Made by a program: the position numbers and the translations under genes. DNA of 57,869 nt from an uncultured Murdochiella sp. (GTDB lineage: Bacteria; Bacillota; Clostridia; Tissierellales; Peptoniphilaceae). Shown here in pieces: positions 33,766 through 43,748 of the stretch. The stretch lies in contig NZ_CABTXF010000004.1 in the NCBI RefSeq assembly GCF_902488755.1, positions 1 to 57,869 of the forward strand, written 5' to 3'. Position 1 is the first letter of the stretch. Each line of letters starts with the position of its first letter. Below the pieces are notes generated by a model. It was not told the DNA's origin. It saw only the letters and a list, made by a program, of their open reading frames with translations, and did no database searches.

Positions 33766-36561
33766 ATGTCGTCCTATCGAATGCTCATTCAACGGGATAA
33801 ACGAGGTGTATTACTTGCGCATCGCAAGTCCATCACGCCAAAAAAGAATACCTTCTTTCTTGTCCTGATGAGTTTTATTCTTCCGCTTCTCTTGTTGGCG
33901 CCTGCCTTTATGTATTCGGGAATTTTCCCGTTTGGTGACCATACGACACTTGCGGTAGATCTGCGCAATCAGATTGTGGGCTTCTTTTAAGCATTGCGTC
34001 GTGTTACGGCTGATCCGGGAAGTCTGCTCTACAACTTTACCAAGGGGCCCGGTGGGATTATGAGTGCAACGGATGCGTATTATTTGCTCAGTCCGCTAAA
34101 TCTGCTGTTTTTTCTTTTTCCCTCCGAGAATCTTCCCTTGGCGGTAGAGCTTATTCAGCTTGTGAAGATAGGCCTTTCCGGGCTCTTCTTTTCCATCCTG
34201 CTTATCCGACGTGAACACGGAGACGACTGGCGAATCCTGCTGTTTTCCACCTGCTATGCGTTGATGTCCTTCACTATGGCGAACATGCTCAATGTCATGT
34301 GGTTAGATCTTCTTTATATGACGCCCTTAGTAGTTCTCTTTTTGGAACGGTTGATGGATGGGAAAAGCGCCGTTCCCTATGTTCTTTGTCTATCACTATC
34401 CATCATCATTAATTTTTACATGGCATACATGCTCTGTATTTTTCTTGTACTGTATGCCATTTGGGCTATTGTTCGCCGATCCTCCGCCATGCGCGAGACC
34501 AGAAGAGAAATGGTTAAACAGTGCTGTAAGCTCTTTATACGCTTTACACTCTACTCCTTTATCGCAGGTGCGCTGACGGCATGGCTGATTTTTCCGAATA
34601 TGTATTCGCTCCTGCTCAGTAAGGGGCCTTATCAAGATGAAGTGGTTGCCGATAGCGCCTTCCGTTATCCTGTGGGCGATCCGTTTTCTCGCCTGATTCC
34701 CGCCGCCTTTGACTATGATCAGGTTTCCAACGGATTTGCTAATATCTATACCGGAATAGCCCCTGCAATCCTGGGACTGTTTTACTTTTTCAACCCCCGT
34801 ATTGCTCTCCGCGAACGCATCTGTTCCCTAGGCATTCTTCTTATTCTATTACTCTCGATGAATATGAAAAAACTCAATGTCCTCTGGCATGGAATGCAAT
34901 ATCCGATATGGTACAATTATCGCTTTTCCTGGTTATTCAGTTTTTTTACACTGCTCATTGCCTTTCGCGGATTTTTGCGCCTGCATCGCATAAGGCTCGT
35001 TCAACTCATCGCAGTTGTTGTCTTTTATGTTGCGTTGGCAATCTATCTCGGAATCCGGATGCATAGCGACAGCAAGCTCTTTCCCTTTCTCACTTATGCG
35101 CACCTGATTGGCACTTTTGTTGCTGCCATCGTGTTTCTCATTTTATTTGTGGATTGGAGCAAGAACCGGCACGGAATGGGTTCGGCAGCCTTTTTCCTTT
35201 TACTGTTGACCTGTATCGATCTCTCTGTAAATGCAGCGGTTTATACCGCCTGTTTTGCATACGAAACAAGAACCGAGTTTGCTTTCTTTCATCAACAAAT
35301 GCGTGAAGCATTGGAGCCCATCCGCCCAAAAAACGGCTCATTTTATCGTATAGAAAAGACGTTTATGCACGACAGCAATGATGGAATGCGGTTTAATTAC
35401 AGCGGATTAACGCATTTTAACTCCACATACGAATACAACACGATCGAATTGCTTTCCAGCTTGGGATTTTCTCGTGGACGCGCCTCGACCGCAGGGGGAA
35501 ATGCCACAAAATTCACGGATGCGCTATTTGGAATCCGCTATTATTTGGATGGAAAGTATAATCCGCAAGATGAAGGGCTCGTGGAAGGCATCAACACCTT
35601 CAAATCGAAATCCCATCGACCGGATATTTTGGATATGCCGCTTGTCGCCGACTATCCCCACATTCGCGTTTATGAGAATCCCTGGTGTATGCCCTTTGGC
35701 ATGTTAGCAGAAGAAAGCATCGCCACTTTTTCTGCCGGACACATGAATCCATTAGATTTTCAAGATCATCTTGCGAATTTGGTGGATGGACGGCCGGGAA
35801 GCGAAATCAATTATTTTGAACATTTTGCCTTGCATCATCCGCAGTTAGAGAACCTCACCAAAGGAAGCGGAAAAGGATCAATAAAAGTCTATCATCGCGT
35901 CGCAGAAGATAAGGACACCAAGGCGCGCTTAAACTATACGGTTCACACCACGGGCAAGCGTTCTGCATATCTCACCATCTCCGAAACTTTTAATACCTAT
36001 AACTCTTTTGTCTACTTGGACGGTGAGCAGATTGGCAACAAGCGTTCCGGAAATGTCACTACTTCTCAAGTTCTCAATGTTGCTGCGGCAAATGAAGGTG
36101 AAAAAACACAAAAACTTTCGATTCAAATGCACCGCGATAAGGATACGTTTCAACTCAATACCATCGCACTGTTTACCTTGGATGAAGACGCACTGCGAAA
36201 GGCGGTTGATTTTCAACAAAAACACGGATTAAAGCTAACGAATTTCTCATCGACATCCTTTTCGGGTACGTTTACAGCGGCAGAGGGAACGCCTTATCTG
36301 CTTCTTTCCCTTCCCTATGATGAAGGATGGACAGCAAAACTGGACGGCAAGAAGATCTCGACAATTTCTGTCCTTGATTCCCTTACGGCAATTCCTGTTA
36401 CGCCGGGCAAGCATACCCTAGAGATGCATTTCCGTACTCCTTTGCTTTTACCGGGAATCAGCCTATCCATCACCACCTTCGTTTTATTCCTCATTCTCTT
36501 GCAAAATGAGAGAAAAGCAAAAAAGCAAAAGATGGTGACAAACCTTTCTATACAAAAATGA
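33766..36561 (+). pseudogene. yfhO: YfhO-family membrane protein gene interrupted by an in-frame TAA
   Basis: The reading frame has 931 sense positions except for TAA at codon 75 (33988-33990). Both parts are in the same frame. The first 74 codons start at ATG 33766 after GGAGGAACT and end ...DLRNQIVGFF. The rest continues ALRRVTADPGSLLYNFTKG... with many membrane helices and a C-terminal extracellular domain ending in YDEGWTAKLDGK. Together they match the YfhO family, implicated in lipoteichoic acid glycosylation in Bacillus and Listeria. The remainder is undegraded, so the change is recent, a sequencing error, or read through. A restart at TTG 33994 lacks a ribosome binding site. Confidence 0.85.
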
Positions 36562-36914
36562 TGACGTATTCCGCACTTCGAATTCTTAATTTATTATCAA
36601 GGACTGCAGGCAGTGTTTTATTTGTGCTTGCCTGCATTCCGATATCCGGTTTACACCCTTGGATTCCTCTGTTTTTATCCCTTCTCTTGCTTGGCGTTTC
36701 CGCGCGATTGGATTATCGCTATTGGCGTTGCCCATATTGCCATCGCCATCTTGGGAAACGGATGTTTCCCTTTCCCCCGGTATGTCCGCATTGTAAAAAG
36801 ACACTGCATCAAACGGACAACGTTCCGACGAAAAGTGCATTTCGGGCGTACCAAAAAACTCTTCTTGGCACGCTCTCCTCTGCAGCAGAGGAAGAAGAAA
36901 AAGAAACTCAGTGA
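36558..36914 (+). CDS. Small membrane protein with a zinc ribbon
   Basis: This 118-residue protein has two membrane helices (about residues 8-30 and 33-50). A zinc-ribbon follows with C58-xx-C61 and C76-xx-C79 (CPYC and CPHC), then a charged Glu-rich tail. I do not recognise a specific function. It overlaps the end of yfhO by four bases, so its translation is probably coupled to it. Its last seven bases overlap the convergent AEC permease gene. Confidence 0.75.
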   Translation: MMTYSALRILNLLSRTAGSVLFVLACIPISGLHPWIPLFLSLLLLGVSARLDYRYWRCPYCHRHLGKRMFPFPPVCPHCKKTLHQTDNVPTKSAFRAYQKTLLGTLSSAAEEEEKETQ

Positions 36915-37822
36915 ATTAACAGTTTAGCAATACTCAGCATCAGCGGAATGGTCAAAGCGCATCCGATACAAGTCACAATAATAATCTGTGACGCATAATA
37001 GGGATCATAGTCATACATTTTTGCCTGTAGCGCCAGATTGATTGCGGTTGGACAGCTCCAGGCGACTACGGTTACCATGCGCAATTCCAAAGACCCAAAG
37101 GGAAAAAGCACCAGCAGGATGATGGGAATAAGTGGAAAAAGTACAAGACGCACAAAGGATACCCACCACACGCGTTTATTGCTGAACAAGCCAGAAAGAG
37201 GCTTTTGGGCAATAAAAGCACCGAGAAGAATCATGGCAAGCGTGGAATTGATACTGACGAGTGACGTTAGCGGACGAACGAGAAAATCGGGAATCGGAAT
37301 CCGACAGAGATAGATGAGCCAACCAAAAAAGAAAGCAAGAAAGATTGGCTTACGATAAATCCCCTGAAAAGATTTCAATGATAATTTTGCTTTTTTATCC
37401 AGAAGAGGCGAGCCGTAGAGAATAATGAGAAGCGTAGACATCACCACGGATGGCGCAATATAGAACGTGCAAGATGGGCCAAAGAGCGATGTAGCGATAG
37501 GGATACCAACAAAGGCCTTGTTGTTAAAGATAACCGCAAAACGATCGATAGGATGATCATCGCCAAAAATCACACGAGATAGAACGATGTAAATGATCTG
37601 TACAATGGCGGTAAAAAGCATAATGCCTGCGAGCCAAAGGGCTTCCCTTGCGTCATAAGGGCGTAAAAAGGAATGAAACAGCAAAAGCGGTAGAATATAG
37701 GAAATGAGAATATGACTCATCTCATTGGTCGTTGATGAAGACAGCACGCCACGGCGAGCGAGCATATAGCCAAAGCCGGCTATGAAGGCAAACACCAAAA
37801 ATTGTTGAAAAAAAGCAATCAT
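36908..37822 (-). CDS. AEC-family (auxin efflux carrier type) permease
   Basis: A 304-residue protein with about ten helices arranged as two five-helix halves, matching the AEC transporter family. Family features include FNNKAFVGIPIATSLFG and the late SCPTAINLALQAKMY segment. Bacterial members carry organic acids such as malate; the substrate here is unknown. It stands alone between the yfhO group and rny. GGGAAG precedes the ATG. No terminator of its own is seen; its end overlaps the convergent zinc-ribbon gene. Confidence 0.87.
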   Translation of the reverse strand: MIAFFQQFLVFAFIAGFGYMLARRGVLSSSTTNEMSHILISYILPLLLFHSFLRPYDAREALWLAGIMLFTAIVQIIYIVLSRVIFGDDHPIDRFAVIFNNKAFVGIPIATSLFGPSCTFYIAPSVVMSTLLIILYGSPLLDKKAKLSLKSFQGIYRKPIFLAFFFGWLIYLCRIPIPDFLVRPLTSLVSINSTLAMILLGAFIAQKPLSGLFSNKRVWWVSFVRLVLFPLIPIILLVLFPFGSLELRMVTVVAWSCPTAINLALQAKMYDYDPYYASQIIIVTCIGCALTIPLMLSIAKLLIH

Positions 37823-37910
37823 CGTTCTTCCCGCTTCTCTCCCGTTAGTCTGCGCAATACGGCACGCACATCTTTCCCTTACTCATTCTAACAACTTTCA
37901 ACCAAAAAGC

Positions 37911-37945
37911 AAAAGCCCTATAAGACAAGGTCTTATAGGACTTTT
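37911..37945 (-). terminator. Terminator of the ftsK-pgsA-recA-rny operon
   Basis: AAAAGCCCTATAAGAC pairs with GTCTTATAGGACTTTT with one mismatch. On the minus strand it runs into T-rich sequence. Confidence 0.8.
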
Positions 37946-37976
37946 CAATATGTTGCTAATTGGAATAGAAAATAGA

Positions 37977-39521
37977 TTACTTAGCGATGTCGCTGGCGCG
38001 CGTTTCACGCACGATATTGATCTTAATCTGCCCGGGATATTCGAGTTCACTCTCAATCTTTCGGGCAATGTCATGTGCGAGCACCACCATTTTATCTTCC
38101 GAAACCTCTTCCGGTTTAACCGCGATACGAATCTCGCGTCCTGCCTGAATCGCATAGGACTGATCAATGCCTTGGAATGCGTTAGCAATGGCTTCCAAAT
38201 CCTCAAGACGCTTGATATAGTTCTCCGTTGACTCGCGGCGAGCACCCGGACGGGCAGCCGATAACGCATCCGCCGTTTTTACAATAAAGGCTTCTAACGT
38301 GGTCGGTTCCACATCATTGTGGTGCGCTTCAATGCAATGAACGACCTCTTTGCTCTCATGGTACTTCTTTGCCAAACGAACCCCGAGTTCCACGTGCGGT
38401 AACTCAATCTCATGATCGATCGCTTTGCCTAAATCATGCAGCAATGCGCCACGTTTCGCAATCTTGACATTGGCTCCTAACTCCAAGGCCAGCATTCCGG
38501 CAAGCTGCGCCACCTCAATGGTATGCCCGAGGGCATTTTGTCCATAAGAAGTGCGGTACTTCAATTTTCCCAATGTGCGGATGATTTCCGGATGAATATT
38601 GCGAATTCCTACCTCATCGACAGCTAACTCGCCTGCTTCACGGATGGCGTGTTCCACTTCCTGTTCAGCCTTTTGATACAGCTCTTCGATTCGAGTCGGA
38701 TGAATTCGTCCGTCAACAATCAGCTTTTCAAGCGCTACACGGGCGACTTCTCTTCGCACCGGATCAAAGCAAGATAAAACAACTGCCTGCGGCGTATCAT
38801 CAATAATCAAATCTACGCCGGTAAGCTGTTCAAAGGCGCGAATATTGCGTCCTTCACGGCCAATAATACGCCCCTTCATCTCATCGTTTGGCAACGAGAC
38901 AACGGTCACTGTGCTTTCAGCAACGTAATCTGACGCATAACGCTGAACGGTGCGCGTAATGATTTCCCGCGCACGACTTTCTGCTTCATCCCTCGTTTTC
39001 GCTTCTTCTTCACGAAGAATTTGCGCTCGCTCGTGCACAACATCTTCACGCGCTTTTTCTAAAACCATTTCGCGCGCCTGCTCAGGGCGAAGATCCGCTA
39101 TCCGCTCCAATTCGTTCTGCCGTTGTGTCATTAATTGGTCGGCACGCTGCTCTTTACTTCTAACGCGATCTTGATCCTTTGCAACTTTCTTTTCTAAATT
39201 TTCCAGTTGCACGGACTTTTCGTCCAAAAGATCTTCACGTTTGTTCAAGCGACGTTCCGCATCCTGCAATTCATTCTGACGACGCGCATACTGCGCTTCC
39301 TGCTCTTCACGCCAACGATGAATTTCGTCCTTGGCTTCAAGCAATGCTTCTTTTTTTGCCGTTTCCGCATCGCGATTCGCATCATCCAAAATCTTCTCCG
39401 CTAAGGTTTTCGCGGAACCGATCTTTTCACGGTTTTGCTTTGCCCGATACGTATTGCCGACAAAAAAGAATAGTACAGCGCCGATTAAAAATGCTACTAC
39501 GGGAATAATCAGGTTATCCAT
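37977..39521 (-). CDS. rny: Ribonuclease Y
   Basis: RNase Y is the membrane-anchored endonuclease that starts mRNA decay in many Firmicutes. The 514 residues comprise one N-terminal helix (about 3-22), a long coiled coil (about 30-190), a KH domain with GRIIGREGRNIRAFEQLTG, and an HD domain with GALLHDLGKAIDHE. The ribosome binding site AAAGGAGG is strong. It follows recA by 40 bases without a terminator. pnp, whose product works with RNase Y in RNA turnover, lies upstream in the same chromosomal arm. Confidence 0.97.
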   Translation of the reverse strand: MDNLIIPVVAFLIGAVLFFFVGNTYRAKQNREKIGSAKTLAEKILDDANRDAETAKKEALLEAKDEIHRWREEQEAQYARRQNELQDAERRLNKREDLLDEKSVQLENLEKKVAKDQDRVRSKEQRADQLMTQRQNELERIADLRPEQAREMVLEKAREDVVHERAQILREEEAKTRDEAESRAREIITRTVQRYASDYVAESTVTVVSLPNDEMKGRIIGREGRNIRAFEQLTGVDLIIDDTPQAVVLSCFDPVRREVARVALEKLIVDGRIHPTRIEELYQKAEQEVEHAIREAGELAVDEVGIRNIHPEIIRTLGKLKYRTSYGQNALGHTIEVAQLAGMLALELGANVKIAKRGALLHDLGKAIDHEIELPHVELGVRLAKKYHESKEVVHCIEAHHNDVEPTTLEAFIVKTADALSAARPGARRESTENYIKRLEDLEAIANAFQGIDQSYAIQAGREIRIAVKPEEVSEDKMVVLAHDIARKIESELEYPGQIKINIVRETRASDIAK

Positions 39522-39561
39522 GGTACCTCCTTTCCTTACTATTTTTCGTACACATTCATTG

Positions 39562-40668
39562 TTAGTCCAACGTGATGGTTTTACTGTCCTTTTGAGGGGC
39601 GTTATCTACCGTTTCGCTCTGTTTGCCGCTCGCAAAACCCTCGCCTTCCTCTTCGCGTTGAGCTTGTTCGTGGAGGGTATCTCGTAAGTCCTTCTCCAAT
39701 TTTTTGTGCAGGTCGGGATTTTCCGCAATAAATTTCTTGGCGTTTTCCCTACCCTGTCCGAGACGCTCTCCATCATAACTATACCACGCACCGGCGCGTT
39801 CGACGATACCAAAATCCAATGCCGTATCGAGCAGCGTGCCGATTTTCGAGATGCCCGTCCCGTACATAATATCAAACTCCACTCGTTTGAATGGAGGAGC
39901 GACCTTATTTTTAACGACTTTGACGCGCGTGCGATTGCCAAGGACATTTTCCCCCTCTTTAATTTGTTCGCCGCGTCGAATATCCAGTCGAATGGTGGAA
40001 TAGAACTTTAAAGCTACGCCGCCGGTAGTGACTTCCGGATTGCCATACGTGACACCAATCTTTTGCCGAATCTGGTTCAAAAAGACAACCGTTGTATTGG
40101 ATTTTGCAACAATCGGAGTCAATTTACGAAGGGCTTGGCTCATGAGTCGCGCCAAAAGTCCGACATGCGTATCCCCCATTTCGCCTTCGATTTCCGCACG
40201 CGGAACAAGGGCGGCAACCGAGTCCAAAACAACGATATCCACGGCATTGGAACGCACGAGGCTCTCCAGTATTTCCAGTGCTGATTCGCCGTCATCCGGC
40301 TGGGAAAGAACCAAATTATCTGTGTCCACACCCAAACGTTTGGCATAACCGACGTCTAAAGCATGTTCCGCATCGATAAACGCCGCGATGCCGCCGAGCT
40401 TCTGCGCCTGCGCGATGGTTTCCAGCGCAAGCGTCGTTTTTCCGGAGCTTTCCGGACCGTAGATCTCAATGACACGTCCACGCGGCAATCCGCCCACGCC
40501 AAGTGCCAAATCCAGATTGATGGCACCGGTCGGTATGGCATCAATCTCCTGCACCGTCTGTTCGCCTAACTTCATAATGGCACCTTTGCCAAACTGTTTT
40601 TCAATTTTACTAAACGCCATTTTTAGCGCTTTTTCTTTGTCTTCCTGCTTCATATTTGCAATGGCCAT
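39562..40668 (-). CDS. recA: Recombinase RecA
   Basis: RecA of 368 residues. Walker A GPESSGKTTL begins at residue 71; VVLDSVAALVPRAEIEGE and the L2 loop FLNQIRQKIGV are present. The Glu/Asp-rich C-terminus is typical. The start is ATG 40668: the GGAGG used as its ribosome binding site is five bases upstream and forms part of what would be codons after the earlier ATG at 40680, which has no site. It sits 12 bases after pgsA. I see no LexA box directly upstream, so SOS control would have to come from elsewhere. Confidence 0.97.
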   Translation of the reverse strand: MAIANMKQEDKEKALKMAFSKIEKQFGKGAIMKLGEQTVQEIDAIPTGAINLDLALGVGGLPRGRVIEIYGPESSGKTTLALETIAQAQKLGGIAAFIDAEHALDVGYAKRLGVDTDNLVLSQPDDGESALEILESLVRSNAVDIVVLDSVAALVPRAEIEGEMGDTHVGLLARLMSQALRKLTPIVAKSNTTVVFLNQIRQKIGVTYGNPEVTTGGVALKFYSTIRLDIRRGEQIKEGENVLGNRTRVKVVKNKVAPPFKRVEFDIMYGTGISKIGTLLDTALDFGIVERAGAWYSYDGERLGQGRENAKKFIAENPDLHKKLEKDLRDTLHEQAQREEEGEGFASGKQSETVDNAPQKDSKTITLD

Positions 40669-40680
40669 AATTTCCTCCAT

Positions 40681-41226
40681 TCAGATGTTGTTTAGATCCA
40701 ATACCTTACGATTTTTGACCAAATAATCAACGCCGGAGAGAATCGTAAATCCCAGGGTAAGTATTACGAGTATTTCCGTAATGTGCGTATCCTGCATAAA
40801 TGATAACCAGCTGTGAGCAAGTAACAGTACAATAATGGTTAGCATTTGAAATGTCGTCTTATATTTTCCCCATTTTGAAGCAGCAATCGTCACCCCATTC
40901 GATGCCGCCACCGTGCGAAACCCGGTAATCATCAGCTCACGAGCAACAATAATCACCACAATCCACGAAGCCAATTGCCCCTTTCCGACTAAAAGAATAA
41001 AGGCGGAAAGCGTCAGCACTTTATCTGCCAAAGGATCCATGAATTTTCCAAAGGTAGTAACTAAATGATCTCTACGGGCGATATACCCATCTAAGAAGTC
41101 GGTAACCGATGCGATGATAAATAACAACGCCGGAATGGGGCTCGACGGCTCAAGCAACAAGTAGGTCACAACGAAAAAAGGAATCAAAGCGAAACGAAGC
41201 ATCGTCAACTTATTGGGCAGATTCAT
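40681..41226 (-). CDS. pgsA: CDP-diacylglycerol-glycerol-3-phosphate 3-phosphatidyltransferase
   Basis: PgsA makes phosphatidylglycerol phosphate. The 181 residues carry four to five membrane helices and the CDP-alcohol phosphotransferase motif DFLDGYIARR...FGKFMDPLADK. The start is ATG 41226, six bases after AGGAGG; the ATG at 41232 abuts the site and is too close. The first 17 bases overlap the end of ftsK. The pgsA-recA-rny order is common in Firmicutes. Confidence 0.95.
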   Translation of the reverse strand: MNLPNKLTMLRFALIPFFVVTYLLLEPSSPIPALLFIIASVTDFLDGYIARRDHLVTTFGKFMDPLADKVLTLSAFILLVGKGQLASWIVVIIVARELMITGFRTVAASNGVTIAASKWGKYKTTFQMLTIIVLLLAHSWLSFMQDTHITEILVILTLGFTILSGVDYLVKNRKVLDLNNI

Positions 41227-43606
41227 CGTCATCCTCCTGTTCGTGAATATACACTTCACGTGGTTTCGAGCCATCCTGCGGAGAAATAGCTCCCATAGCC
41301 TCCAAATCATCGATAATACGTCCGGCGCGTGCATAGCCTATCCGAAAACGGCGTTGTAGACCACTGATGGACGTTGTTTCCTCATGACTGATAAATTCCA
41401 GCACTTCTTCCATTAATGCGTCTTTTGGCGCATCTTCGTCTTCTTGTACGACATCCGCCGTCTTTTCAAGAGAAGCAATCAGCTCTTTGTCATAGCAAAC
41501 GTCATGCTGGTCGGTCAGAAAGTGCGTAACCTGTGAAACTTCCGCATCGGAAACAAAAGCTCCCTGCACACGCTTCGGCTTGGGAAAATGTGACGGATAA
41601 TAAAGCATATCACCTTTTCCTAAGAGTTTCTCTGATCCGCTCTGATCCAAAATGGTACGTGAATCGATAGAAGACGAGACCGCAAAAGAAATACGCGAAG
41701 GGATATTCGCCTTGATCGTTCCGGTAATGACATCGACGGAAGGGCGTTGCGTAGCGATAATAAGATGGATACCGCAAGCGCGCGCCATCTGCGCAAGACG
41801 CGTAATATGCGCCTCAACATCTTTAGAGGCTACCATCATTAAATCAGACAACTCGTCAATAATGAGCACGATATAGGGCAGATTCTCCATCGATTCGTCA
41901 ATCTTCTGCTGCTCGCGGTATCCGCTGATGTCACGCACCGAAAACTGCGAGAATAGCTTGAAGCGCCGTTCCATCTCTTTGACAAGCGTGTAGAGTGCCT
42001 TTGCCGCTTTTTTTGGATCGGTTACGACCGGAATCATCAGGTGCGGAATTTCATTATAGACGGATAGCTCAACCACTTTCGGGTCTATGAGAATGAGGCG
42101 TACTTCCGATGGCGAATACTTGTAGAGGATGCTCATAATGATGGTGTTGATACATACCGATTTTCCCGATCCGGTAGCGCCGGCAATCAGCAAGTGCGGC
42201 ATCTTGGTTATCTTGGCAATGACCGGATGACCATCAATGCTTTTGCCAAGCGCGATGGGTATGCCGTCCTTTTCTTGCACAAATGCGTCGCACTGAAATA
42301 AATCACGAAGTGAAACCGTATCCGAAACACGGTTAGGTACTTCAATGCCCACGTATGGCTTTCCAGGAATAGGCGCCTCAATACGAATATCCTGCGCCGC
42401 CAAAGCCAACGCCAAGTCATCGGCGAGATTCGTGATACGACTGACCTTAATGCCTGCCTGTGGCTGCAACTCAAACTGCGTTACTGTCGGTCCGCGCTGA
42501 ATAGAGACCACGTGTGCTTCTATGCCAAAAGACGCTAATGTCGATTCAATCTTTTTAGCGCGTTGTTCCAAATCCGTTTCACGAGCAGCGCCACTTTTCT
42601 TTCCGGATTTCAACAATTCAATGGGTGGCGTAATATAAGTGTTCTCGCTATCTTCATCCATCGATACACCATAGTTTTCCATGCTGAATTGCTCCTGCTT
42701 TTCAGACGTTGAAGAAGCTTTCCGAGAAGAAACCGATACCTGTTCTTCTTTCTCTTTTTCGAGAGGGGTTTCCATAGCCGAAATCGCCCCGTCATATGGC
42801 ACCGCATTTTCTTGTTTACGGGAATGCGAAAGCGGTACATCCTCGGAAGGAACATCCGCGTCAAATGGTTTGGGAATATACGGAGAAGTAAAAGAATCGT
42901 CCTGCCAGGAAGTAGTTTGTTCCTCTTGTTTCGTCGCTCGATCAGCATCAAACGAGATAGATTCTTCCTTATGCTGTTGTTCACGTAGCACACGTTTTTC
43001 CTGACGACGAAGTTCCGCTTTTTCTCGCATCGCTTTACCGGTCATTTTTGTCTTTTTCCACCCGGAACGAATCCATTCACTTAAAATCGTAAAAAATTCC
43101 ACCATCTTGACATCAAACAAGTGCAGAACAAAGAAAAAAAGCACAAAGACAAAAAGCAGCCAAATGCCGATTTCGCCAATAATGCGTCGAAAAAGCAGAC
43201 TGAGCAGTCCTCCGGTGATGCCTGCGCCGCGTAGGATTTCCCCTCGCTCCGCCGAAAGAGATACCGTCGTATTGACCGTCGCTACAGGCAAATCGCGCAC
43301 ACCGATAATCATCGCCACGCATAAAAAAATAGAAGCGAGAAATACAAGTGTACGCAGCAATTTTCCGTGTAAATTACCGGAGACAGCGGAGACGAGGAAC
43401 AAAAAGGTCAACGGAGGAACGGCATACGTCGTAACGCCGAAAAGGCGAAAAACCGCTCCGCCAATTGCTTTTCCAAACCAGCCCGTCTGCGCACGAAAAT
43501 AGATCGTTGCTGCGCAGATAATGAGTGCAATAAAGCAAGCAACGAGAAAATACTGCATTTTTTGGTCTTTAGTTACCGTTTTTCTACGTCTTGTTGTCTT
43601 TGCCAT
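41210..43606 (-). CDS. ftsK: DNA translocase FtsK/SpoIIIE
   Basis: A 798-residue septal DNA pump. Four membrane helices (about residues 20-175) are followed by a charged variable linker rich in Glu, Ser and Lys (about 190-310). The motor then has Walker A GATGSGKSVCINT near 476 and Walker B YIVLIIDELSDLMMV. The C-terminal gamma winged helix reads GLQRRFRIGYARAGRIIDDLE. In combination with Xer recombinases, FtsK resolves chromosome dimers; a Xer gene is elsewhere in this window. AGGAGGCAGC precedes the ATG. Confidence 0.96.
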   Translation of the reverse strand: MAKTTRRRKTVTKDQKMQYFLVACFIALIICAATIYFRAQTGWFGKAIGGAVFRLFGVTTYAVPPLTFLFLVSAVSGNLHGKLLRTLVFLASIFLCVAMIIGVRDLPVATVNTTVSLSAERGEILRGAGITGGLLSLLFRRIIGEIGIWLLFVFVLFFFVLHLFDVKMVEFFTILSEWIRSGWKKTKMTGKAMREKAELRRQEKRVLREQQHKEESISFDADRATKQEEQTTSWQDDSFTSPYIPKPFDADVPSEDVPLSHSRKQENAVPYDGAISAMETPLEKEKEEQVSVSSRKASSTSEKQEQFSMENYGVSMDEDSENTYITPPIELLKSGKKSGAARETDLEQRAKKIESTLASFGIEAHVVSIQRGPTVTQFELQPQAGIKVSRITNLADDLALALAAQDIRIEAPIPGKPYVGIEVPNRVSDTVSLRDLFQCDAFVQEKDGIPIALGKSIDGHPVIAKITKMPHLLIAGATGSGKSVCINTIIMSILYKYSPSEVRLILIDPKVVELSVYNEIPHLMIPVVTDPKKAAKALYTLVKEMERRFKLFSQFSVRDISGYREQQKIDESMENLPYIVLIIDELSDLMMVASKDVEAHITRLAQMARACGIHLIIATQRPSVDVITGTIKANIPSRISFAVSSSIDSRTILDQSGSEKLLGKGDMLYYPSHFPKPKRVQGAFVSDAEVSQVTHFLTDQHDVCYDKELIASLEKTADVVQEDEDAPKDALMEEVLEFISHEETTSISGLQRRFRIGYARAGRIIDDLEAMGAISPQDGSKPREVYIHEQEDDDESAQ

Positions 43607-43627
43607 GCTGCCTCCTCACCATCAATC

Positions 43628-43636
43628 AGTATACCA
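43628..43636 (-). promoter_or_regulatory. Extended -10 promoter of ftsK operon
   Basis: On the minus strand TGGTATACT lies about 20 bases before the ftsK start and just after the pnp terminator. Confidence 0.6.
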
Positions 43637-43649
43637 TATCGACGAGAAT

Positions 43650-43695
43650 AAAAAGGGGCACCGACAACAGAAAGTGAATCATCTGTGTCGGTGCC
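43650..43695 (-). terminator. Terminator of pnp
   Basis: GGCACCGACA (43657-43666) pairs with TGTCGGTGCC (43686-43695). On the minus strand CCTTTTTATT follows. Confidence 0.88.
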
Positions 43696-43748
43696 GTCTC
43701 ATTTTTGTGCCTTATCGTGTTACGGTTGTAATAGGGCATCGGGTGTCA

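Noticed and set aside
33994..36561. Independent gene starting at TTG 33994 after the yfhO stop
   Set aside because: No ribosome binding site lies upstream, and the first residues continue the same YfhO homology in the same frame.
40669..40680. RecA start at ATG 40680
   Set aside because: The codons after it are the ribosome binding site GGAGG for ATG 40668, and nothing suitable precedes 40680.
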